Source of the DNA: Streptomyces sp. NBC_01723
GTDB taxonomy: Bacteria > Actinomycetota > Actinomycetes > Streptomycetales > Streptomycetaceae
Assembly: GCF_036246005.1 (NCBI RefSeq)
Contig: NZ_CP109171.1
Location: forward strand, 7,800,001 to 7,864,000
Direction of reading: 5' to 3'
DNA length: 64,000 nt
Below are positions 58,161-64,000 of this stretch, in pieces. The notes beneath the pieces are model-generated. The model saw only the letters and a list, made by a program, of their open reading frames with translations, was not told the DNA's origin and ran no database searches. The position numbers were made by a program, and so were the translations under genes. Positions within the stretch are counted from its first letter, which is position 1, and the number at the start of each line of letters is the position of its first letter.

Positions 58161-58600
58161 TAGTCCACGGCGCCCAGACGCGAGTTGCGGGCCGCCGTCA
58201 GCTCCAGCACGGTGCGCCAGTCCTCCAGGACCCCGGCGTCGAAGACGGCGGTGCGCGCCTCCTCGGCCGCCTGGTGCAGGCCGGCCAGGTCGTCGTCGTG
58301 CGCCCACGCCTCCGGGTGGGCGGCCCGGCGCAGCAGCCGGGAGACGCGCGCGCCCAGCAGCGGCCGTACCGCGTCGGCGGTCCGGACGGCCGGGGCGCCG
58401 GGCCACAGCAGCCGGCCCACGGGCGCCACCAGACCGGCGACCTGGAGCTCCTTGTCGGCGGGCCGGCGCCGCCGCAGCAGCGCCGCGGTCCGCAGCGCGT
58501 GCCCGTGCAGGTCCACGGTCTCACCGCCGTACTCCCCGGACCGCTCGCCCCGGCAGGCGTACAGCAGGTCCATCAGCTCCTCGACGCTGCGCAGTTCCAT
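58160..58600 (-). CDS. Degenerate HD-domain-like protein
   Basis: This 146-aa helical protein resembles a small HD phosphohydrolase (HGHALRTAALLRRRRPADKELQVAGLVAPVGRLLWP). Where HD proteins have the metal-binding His-Asp pair (LLHDVG), it has VAPVG, so the metal site appears lost. The rest of the fold (DAVRPLLGARVSRLL, FDAGVLEDWRTVLELTAARN) is present. ATG 58600 has GGAGG eight bases upstream. It could be a binding or regulatory protein. It is convergent with the SDR gene. Confidence 0.75.
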   Translation of the reverse strand: MELRSVEELMDLLYACRGERSGEYGGETVDLHGHALRTAALLRRRRPADKELQVAGLVAPVGRLLWPGAPAVRTADAVRPLLGARVSRLLRRAAHPEAWAHDDDLAGLHQAAEEARTAVFDAGVLEDWRTVLELTAARNSRLGAVD

Positions 58601-59072
58601 GTCCCGGTCCTCCCGCGAGACAGCCGTTGCCGACGGGCAGCAGACCATGGCGAGCTTGCGCCGCAGCCAACGGCGACTGAACGGCGCGACCGTGGCCGCC
58701 GACATTCGAAGGAGCGGTCGGCGGTTGGGCCGAACGGGTGAGCACCGCACCGTGCGGATGGGGAGGAATCCCGGCAGACTGGTGCCAACTGCGCGCGCGA
58801 CGAAGGGCAATGGTTCTCCCATGTTTTGAGCCCCATAGAGCGCACCCCCGCTCATTTGGTTAGTCTGGGTCGGACGGACCGCAGCACAGGGCACTACCCA
58901 CACCCGAGGTCCGTCCGGGGGCAGCCGGTGACACAGCGGTCTGCTCTCCTGCGAGGTACCGGCGCCACCGCGTCTGTAGTGCATCTCGACCCACACCCGA
59001 GCGGGGGCCTGGTGCCGGGCGGAAGACTGGCCGACAGGCCCCGAGGGTGATCCGACACATAAGGAGTGCGCG
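58601..59072. other. Intergenic region
   Basis: These 472 bases separate the divergent HD-like gene and the 58-aa protein gene and should contain both promoters. An AT-richer patch at about 58850-58868 (CATTTGGTTAGTCTGG) is the most promoter-like place. No gene is supported. Confidence 0.45.
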
Positions 59073-59249
59073 GTGACACCGGAGACGACGACGAGCCCAG
59101 AGCAGCGACCCAAGGAACGCACCGAGCGTGCGCGCCGCCGGCCCGGCGAGATCGGCAGCCTCGACGTGTGGGCGCGGTCCGCCCCGATCCGCCTCGCGGG
59201 CTACGAGGACGATCTGGCCGAGCCCCACATCCTGCCCAGCGTGGACTGA
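59073..59249 (+). CDS. Small conserved 58-aa protein
   Basis: GTG 59073 with AAGGAG seven bases upstream opens a frame of 58 codons. The N-terminal half is Arg/Glu/Pro rich. The second half (GEIGSLDVWARSAPIRLAGY, then EDDLAEPHILPSVD) has a defined mixed hydrophobic and acidic character that looks conserved rather than random. There is no signal peptide. It is followed at 59281 by a hairpin that covers the start of a GNAT gene. The function is unknown. Confidence 0.7.
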   Translation: MTPETTTSPEQRPKERTERARRRPGEIGSLDVWARSAPIRLAGYEDDLAEPHILPSVD

Positions 59250-59280
59250 GCCCGCGCCGCCCCCTGGCAGCCGCCGGACG

Positions 59281-59307
59281 CATGGGCGTGCGAGACTCAC
59301 GCCCATG
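59281..59307 (+). promoter_or_regulatory. Hairpin covering the GNAT start codon
   Basis: CATGGGCGTG (59281-59290) and CACGCCCATG (59298-59307) are perfect 10-bp arms with a 7-base loop. The ATG at 59305-59307 is inside the right arm, so the stem could block initiation or end the 58-aa gene transcript. Confidence 0.6.
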
Positions 59308-59787
59308 CTGATCAGGGAAGCCGCCCCCGGCGACTGGCCGCGCATCTGGCCCTTCTGGCACCGCATCGTCGCCGCCGGCGAGACCTACGCCTGGGACCGG
59401 GACACGTCCGAGGAGGACGCCCGGTCCCTGTGGATGAACCCCGCCAAACGCGTCTACGTCGCCGAGAACGACAGCGGCGCCGTCGTCGCCTCCGCCTACC
59501 TCACTCCCAACTACGGGGGCCCCGCCGCCCGCGTCGCCAACGCCGGCTTCATGGTCGACCCGGACCGGGCCGGCCGCGGTACCGGCCGGGCCCTGGCCGA
59601 ACACGTCCTGGCCGCCGCCCGCGCCGAGGGGTACCGGGGCATGGTCTTCAACGCCGTCGTCGAGACCAACCCCGCCGTGCGGCTGTGGACCTCGCTGGGC
59701 TTCACGATCCTGGGCACCGTGCCGGACGCCTTCGACCACCCGCGCCACGGCCTGGTCGGCCTGCACATCATGCACCGCGCCCTGTAG
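59305..59787 (+). CDS. GNAT-family N-acetyltransferase
   Basis: This 160-aa acetyltransferase starts MLIREAAPGDWPRIWPFW. The acetyl-CoA loop is VDPDRAGRGTGRALAEHVL (residues about 85-103), and MVFNAVVETNPAVRLWTSLGF follows, a typical arrangement for phosphinothricin-acetyltransferase-like GNATs. The ATG at 59305 is the natural start from homology but has no ribosome site and lies in a hairpin arm, so initiation may be leaderless or regulated. The acceptor is unknown. Confidence 0.88.
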   Translation: MLIREAAPGDWPRIWPFWHRIVAAGETYAWDRDTSEEDARSLWMNPAKRVYVAENDSGAVVASAYLTPNYGGPAARVANAGFMVDPDRAGRGTGRALAEHVLAAARAEGYRGMVFNAVVETNPAVRLWTSLGFTILGTVPDAFDHPRHGLVGLHIMHRAL

Positions 59788-59804
59788 CCCGGTGGACCGC
59801 CCCG

Positions 59805-61148
59805 TCACTCCACCGGGGCCGTCCGCCGCCAGGGCCGCAGCGCCTCGATCCGCTCCGCCAGCTCCAGCAGCGCCGCCTCCGACCCGGGACGCCCGGCCAA
59901 CTGGACGGCGCAGGGGGCGCCCGACGGCAGGGAGCCGACCGGCACCGTCATCGCGGGCCAGCCGGTGAGGTTCCACGGCGGAGTGAAGGGCGAGTACGCC
60001 GAGTTGGCGGCGATGTTGCGCAGCCAGCCCCGCTCGTGCCAAGGGCCCGCCTTGGGGGAGCGGCGGGCCAGCGCGGGCGTGAGCAGGACGTCGTACTCCG
60101 CGAAGAAGGGCTCCAGGCGCCCGCGCAGCGCGTCACGGGCCGCGCCGGTGGTGACCCTGCGGACGAAGGGCCGCCCGAGAGCCGCGTGCACCCGGGTGCG
60201 CCGGGCCAGCCGCCGCCGGTCGAGGTTGCGGGCGTCCACCGACGTACCCGCCGTCCAGTGGGTGAGCGCGGTCACGCTGAGCGACGCCGGATAGGACGGG
60301 TCCGCCCGCCGCACCAGGTGCCCCGCCCGCATCAGCACCCCGGCAGCCTCCCGGACGGCGTCCGCGTAGGGGCGGGAGACGGTGACACCCGCCAGGGGGC
60401 TGCGCAGGGAGGCGGCGACGCGCAGGGCGCCGGAGTCCGCCCGGCGGGGCGCGGAGGTGTCCGCGAGGACGGCGAACATGAGGCGGGCGTCCTCGACGGT
60501 GGTGGCCAGCGGCCCGTTCTCGGACATGCCGAACCAGTCGCCCTCGCCGATGCCGGCCGGCACCACGCCGTGGCCCGGCTTGAGGGTGACCAGACCGCAG
60601 TTGGCCGCCGGTATCCGCAGCGAACCCATGCCGTCGTTGCCCAGCGCGAGCGGCACCATCCCGGCGGCGACCGCGGCGGCGCTCCCTCCCGAGGAACCGC
60701 CCGCTGAGCGGGCCGGGTCCCACGGGTTGCGGACCGTGCCGTGCACGCCTTCGCTGGTGCCGAACACGCACAGCTCGGGCACGTTGGTCAGGCCCACCAC
60801 CACCGCGCCGGCCGCCCGCAGCCGCGCGACGGTGACGTGGTCGGCCCCGGCCGGCGTGTCCGGGGTCGCCGCCGAGCCGACCCGGGTGGACTCGCCGCGC
60901 ACCGCGAGATTGTCCTTGACCGCCACCGGTACGCCGGCCAGCGGCAGTTCGCCGAGATCTCCCCGGGCCCCGGTCTCCTCGGCCTCGGCGAGCGCCGCCT
61001 CGGCGCGCACCGTGCGGAAGGCGCCGACGCGGCCGTCGAGCCGCTCGATCACGGCCAGGTGCTCCGCCACCACCTCGCGGGGGGTGGTCCGCTTCTCGCG
61101 GACGGCGGCGGCGATCTCTGCGGCGGTGCGGCCTGCCCAGTCGGTCAC
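59805..61148 (-). CDS. Amidase (amidase-signature family)
   Basis: This 447-aa hydrolase has the amidase-signature Ser-cisSer-Lys triad: Lys in PVAVKDN, the GGSSGGSAAAVAAG signature with the cis-Ser, and the nucleophile Ser in MGSLRIPAANCG. It cleaves a small amide; the substrate is unknown. It resembles GatA at the fold level but lacks GatB/C neighbours, so it is not the tRNA amidotransferase. GTG 61148 has GAGGAG upstream. It lies 112 bases downstream of the LacI gene on the same strand and may be co-transcribed with it. Confidence 0.93.
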   Translation of the reverse strand: MTDWAGRTAAEIAAAVREKRTTPREVVAEHLAVIERLDGRVGAFRTVRAEAALAEAEETGARGDLGELPLAGVPVAVKDNLAVRGESTRVGSAATPDTPAGADHVTVARLRAAGAVVVGLTNVPELCVFGTSEGVHGTVRNPWDPARSAGGSSGGSAAAVAAGMVPLALGNDGMGSLRIPAANCGLVTLKPGHGVVPAGIGEGDWFGMSENGPLATTVEDARLMFAVLADTSAPRRADSGALRVAASLRSPLAGVTVSRPYADAVREAAGVLMRAGHLVRRADPSYPASLSVTALTHWTAGTSVDARNLDRRRLARRTRVHAALGRPFVRRVTTGAARDALRGRLEPFFAEYDVLLTPALARRSPKAGPWHERGWLRNIAANSAYSPFTPPWNLTGWPAMTVPVGSLPSGAPCAVQLAGRPGSEAALLELAERIEALRPWRRTAPVE

Positions 61149-61260
61149 GAGGGCTCCTCGGGGTGCGGTGGAACGGGATTACCGGCGAGTACGCAGACAG
61201 CACTCTGCCCCTCCGTCCACCTCCGCGTCGAGGCCCCGGCGCAACCCCGGGCCGCCCGGC

Positions 61261-62307
61261 TCAGGACGACCGGGCCGGGCCCGTGCTGTCCCGCTCGATC
61301 AGCCGCGGCACCGGCACCCGCACCGTGCGGGCCGGGCCGCCGTCCAGCAGGGCGGTCAGCTCGGTCGCCGCCGTCCGGCCGAACTCCACGCTGTCCCGGG
61401 AGAGGGCGGACAGCCACGGCTTGACCATGCGGCACAGCGCCGAGTCCTCCCAGGCCACCACGGACACGTCGGCCGGCACCGAGAACCCCAGCTCGGCCGC
61501 GGCGGCGACCCCGGCGACGGCCATCACGTCGTTGTCGTAGATCAGCGCGGTCGGCGCGGCGGGGGCCTCCAGGACCCGGCGGGTCACGGCGGCGCCCTCC
61601 GCGTCGGAGTAGTCGGTGGTCACCGACTCGACCTCGGTCAGGCCCCGCCGCCCGGCCTCGGCCCGCAGGGCACGGATCCGTCGCTCGGTGTGGGCGAGGC
61701 CGGGCAGACCGGCGATGTGCGCGATCCGCCGGTGGCCGAGCGCGTACAGCCCGTCCACCAGCGCGGCCATCGCGCCCGCGTCGTCCGCCCACACCGTCGA
61801 CAGTCCCGGATGGCGTTCGTCCGGCGCGCCGCCGATCACCACGGCGGGCAGCCCGAGTCCGTCGAGCAGGTCGGGGCGCGGATCGTCGGTGCGCGGGTCG
61901 ACCACCAGGACGCCGTCCACCCGGTGTTCGGCCCACCAGCGCCGGTAGACCGCGCACTCGTCCTCGACGTCCCGCGCCACCTGGAACAGCAGGCCCAGAT
62001 GACGCCGCGCCAGCACCTCCTGGATGCCGGAGACCAGTTGCAGGAAGAAGGAGTCCACGCCCAGGGTGTGCGCGGGCCGGGCCAGTACGAAGCCGACGGT
62101 CGCCGCGCCCTCCCCGGACAGCGCCCGTGCGGCCGTGCTGGGCCGCCAGCCGAGTTGTTCGGCGACCCGGCGGACCCGGTCCCGGGTGATCTCGGAGACC
62201 CCCGGCCGGTCGTTCAGCGCGAACGAGACCGCGCTCTCGGATACCCCGGCCCGCCGAGCGATGTCCTTCATCGTCGGCCGGCGCGCGGCGGGCCGCTTGG
62301 CCGGCAT
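61261..62307 (-). CDS. LacI-family transcriptional repressor
   Basis: This 348-aa sugar-responsive repressor has an N-terminal LacI HTH (TMKDIARRAGVSESAVSFALNDRPGVSEITRDRV) with hinge helix (RPSTAARALSG) and a periplasmic-binding-like effector domain (VDGVLVVDPR, VIGGAPDE, ALGHRRIAHIAG). It is divergent from a sugar ABC importer. Three palindromes with core AAAGCGC lie between them, so it very probably represses the importer and itself until the sugar is present. Confidence 0.95.
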   Translation of the reverse strand: MPAKRPAARRPTMKDIARRAGVSESAVSFALNDRPGVSEITRDRVRRVAEQLGWRPSTAARALSGEGAATVGFVLARPAHTLGVDSFFLQLVSGIQEVLARRHLGLLFQVARDVEDECAVYRRWWAEHRVDGVLVVDPRTDDPRPDLLDGLGLPAVVIGGAPDERHPGLSTVWADDAGAMAALVDGLYALGHRRIAHIAGLPGLAHTERRIRALRAEAGRRGLTEVESVTTDYSDAEGAAVTRRVLEAPAAPTALIYDNDVMAVAGVAAAAELGFSVPADVSVVAWEDSALCRMVKPWLSALSRDSVEFGRTAATELTALLDGGPARTVRVPVPRLIERDSTGPARSS

Positions 62308-62333
62308 GCGCGCTCCCTTCTTCGGAACGTGAA

Positions 62334-62397
62334 CGAAAGCGCCTTCTGGTCAGGGCAAGCTAAAGCGCTTGAGTGAAAAGATCCTAAAGCGCATTAG
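62334..62397. promoter_or_regulatory. Three LacI-type operator sites
   Basis: CGAAAGCGCCTTCT (62334-62347), CTAAAGCGCTTGAG (62360-62373) and CTAAAGCGCATTAG (62384-62397) share the LacI-type core AAAGCGC with near-dyad flanks, centred 24-26 bp apart, between the LacI gene and the importer gene. Confidence 0.8.
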
Positions 62398-62549
62398 TCG
62401 AATCTGCCAAGTGGTTCTGTGCACCGCTCTGACCTGGACTAATGTCGCCTCAATCGCATTAGTTCCCGTGAATCCATTGACTTTCCCCGAACGCGCCGTG
62501 CATGGTCGCTGCCATCCAGCCGCCGACGTCCTTCAGGAGACGTGTCACC

Positions 62550-63842
62550 GTGCCCACCTCGCGCAGAACATTCGCCGTCGCCGCCGTCGCCGCCCTCGTC
62601 CTCCCGCTCAGTGCCTGCGGTTCCGGAGGTGACGGCGGGGGCTCGACCGACGCCTCGGGCAAGGTCGAGGGCGACATCACCTTCCAGACCTGGAACCTGC
62701 GGGCCAACTTCAAGCCCTACTTCGAGGACCTGATCGCCGACTTCGAGAAGAAGTACCCGGGCACCGAGGTCAAGTGGGTCGACCAGCCCGGCGAGGGCTA
62801 CGCCGACAAGATCAGCGCCGACGCCGCCGGCGGCACCCTGCCCGACGTCGTCAACGTCTCCCCGGACCTCGTCGCCCCGCTCGCCAAGGCGGGCCTCGCC
62901 CTCGACCTGGACAAGGCCGCCGGCCAGTACGAGAAGGAGTACCTGGAGGGCGCCTGGGCCAGCCACCGGATACCGGGCATGGAGGGCACGTACGCCTTCC
63001 CCTGGTACCTCAACACCGGCCCGCTCTTCTACAACAAGTCCCTCTTCGAGAAGGCCGGACTCGACCCCGAGCAGCCGCCGAAGACGTACGACGAGGTCTT
63101 CGACGCCGCACTGAGGATCGCGGACAAGACCGGCGGCGACGTCGCCACGCTCGCCAACGTCCCCACCATCGAGGACTTCGGCCGCTACGGCGTACCGCTG
63201 ATGAACAAGGAGGGCACCGCCTTCACGTTCAACGACGCCAAGGGCGTCCAGCTCCTCACCCGGTACAAGGAGCTGTACGAGGCCAAGGCGCTCGACTCAC
63301 AGGCGCTGACCGCCACCCCCGAGTCCTCGGGCAAGAAGTTCCTCACCGGGGCCGTGGCGATGAACCCGGGCAGCGCGCTCGACCTCGCCAACTTCAAGAA
63401 GCAGGCGCCGAACCTGTACAAGAACATCGGCATCACCGACCAGATCACCAGCACCGGCCACGTCAACATGTACGTGATGGGCCTGATGGTGAACGCGCAG
63501 AGCCAGCGCAAGCCCGCCGCGGTGGCCTTCGCGCACTTCGTCACCGACGCCGCGCACCAGATGTCGTTCGCCAAGCAGGTCGCCATCTTCCCGAGCACCG
63601 CCGGTTCCCTGGACGACCCGTACTTCACCAAGGAGGACGGCACCGACGAGACCCGTGTCCGCGTCGCCGCCGCCAAGTCGCTGAAGGACGCGGTCAACTA
63701 CACGCCGGTGCTGTTCAGCGAGCAGATGAAGACCGAGCTGCGCAACGAGGTCGCCAAGGCGCTCCAGGGCAAGCAGAGCCCCGAGGAGGCCCTGGACAAC
63801 GCTGTCAAGGCGTGCGACCGGCTCCTCCAGCAGCAGGGCTGA
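62550..63842 (+). CDS. Sugar ABC transporter substrate-binding lipoprotein
   Basis: This 430-aa family-1 extracellular solute-binding protein captures an oligosaccharide outside the cell. The lipoprotein signal ends with lipobox LSAC (about residues 18-21) and is followed by a Gly/Ser-rich linker. The mature domain has ITFQTWNLRANFKPYFEDLI, FPWYLNTGPLFYNKSLFEKAG and VAMNPGSALDLANF, typical of the CUT1 class. GTG 62550 has AGGAGA nine bases upstream. The permease gene follows after six bases. LacI control is likely. Confidence 0.95.
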   Translation: MPTSRRTFAVAAVAALVLPLSACGSGGDGGGSTDASGKVEGDITFQTWNLRANFKPYFEDLIADFEKKYPGTEVKWVDQPGEGYADKISADAAGGTLPDVVNVSPDLVAPLAKAGLALDLDKAAGQYEKEYLEGAWASHRIPGMEGTYAFPWYLNTGPLFYNKSLFEKAGLDPEQPPKTYDEVFDAALRIADKTGGDVATLANVPTIEDFGRYGVPLMNKEGTAFTFNDAKGVQLLTRYKELYEAKALDSQALTATPESSGKKFLTGAVAMNPGSALDLANFKKQAPNLYKNIGITDQITSTGHVNMYVMGLMVNAQSQRKPAAVAFAHFVTDAAHQMSFAKQVAIFPSTAGSLDDPYFTKEDGTDETRVRVAAAKSLKDAVNYTPVLFSEQMKTELRNEVAKALQGKQSPEEALDNAVKACDRLLQQQG

Positions 63843-63848
63843 GACGTC

Positions 63849-64000
63849 ATGGCGAGTCCCACCGTCACCGGCACCCGACGTGTACGGCGCCAACTGCCTT
63901 CCAGCCCCTGGCTGTTCGCCGCCCCCGGGCTGCTGATCACCGGCGCGTTCATCCTCTACCCGTTCGTCTCGACGCTCGTCAACTCCTTCACCGACCGCCG
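63849..64000 (+). CDS. Sugar ABC transporter permease (3'-truncated by window edge)
   Basis: Only the first 50 residues are present. They have a basic cytoplasmic N-terminus and the first membrane helix (PWLFAAPGLLITGAFILYPF) followed by VSTLVNSFTDR, the standard opening of CUT1 MalF-type permeases. It is encoded six bases after the solute-binding protein stop and completes part of the importer. Confidence 0.9.
   Translation, partial: MASPTVTGTRRVRRQLPSSPWLFAAPGLLITGAFILYPFVSTLVNSFTDR

Overview
The window is high-GC actinomycete DNA, almost certainly Streptomyces. Codon third positions are nearly all G or C, GTG and TTG starts are common, and the gene content is typical of the genus: a modular NRPS with a StrR-like regulator, GH10 and GH62 xylan enzymes with ricin-type CBMs, an Rpf-LysM-M23 muralytic enzyme, a GlgM/GlgC pair and a WS/DGAT acyltransferase. 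No tRNA, rRNA or CRISPR array was seen.

Bases 1-21.7 kb are the right end of a nonribosomal peptide cluster. The window opens inside a giant NRPS gene that ends at 16146. The visible order is (C)-A1-PCP-C-A2-PCP-C*-A3-PCP-C-A4-PCP-C*-A5-PCP-TE, where C* carries HHxxxDH and resembles dual condensation/epimerisation domains. Modules 2-3 and 4-5 are a tandem duplication with a 6426-bp period that includes about 1.69 kb of apparently identical DNA. A methyltransferase, a divergent StrR/ParB-type regulator, and a PadR regulator with an ABC exporter (ATPase plus FtsX-like permease) follow, and probably provide tailoring, cluster activation and export or self-protection.

Bases 21.8-31 kb are a mixed accessory stretch. 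An aldo-keto reductase and an epimerase-like protein are divergent from a LysR regulator, with a palindrome between them. A TetR gene is divergent from a SalK/SCO6745-type protein. A small secreted protein follows, then decayed Ku and CocE/NonD hydrolase remnants, a DUF72 protein, a zinc alcohol dehydrogenase and two small basic or hydrophilic proteins. Bases 31.6-35.3 kb hold a divergent xylan-degradation pair: a GH62 arabinofuranosidase and a GH10 xylanase.

Bases 35.46-39.95 kb look like a small genomic island at panD. A truncated copy of the panD leader and first ten codons lies at the left end, and intact panD at the right. Between them are an AbiE-type toxin-antitoxin pair, a small conserved protein and an unrecognised 462-aa protein with a degenerate nuclease-like motif. 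No integrase is present.

Bases 39.9-64 kb look like the ordinary chromosome: panD, a GNAT, an Asp/Glu racemase-like protein, a proline-rich protein, gnd, an rpfD-type gene, an EamA transporter, a FhuF-like protein with a minisatellite tail, glgM, glgC, secreted GH2 and GH92 glycosidases, a WS/DGAT, an SDR with an added zinc ribbon, a degenerate HD protein, a 58-aa conserved protein, a GNAT, an amidase, and a LacI regulator divergent from a sugar ABC importer that runs off the right edge. The LacI and importer share an intergenic region with three operator-like sites, and the GH2-GH92 operon has its own perfect 16-bp palindrome upstream. All functions are read from sequence without database searches.
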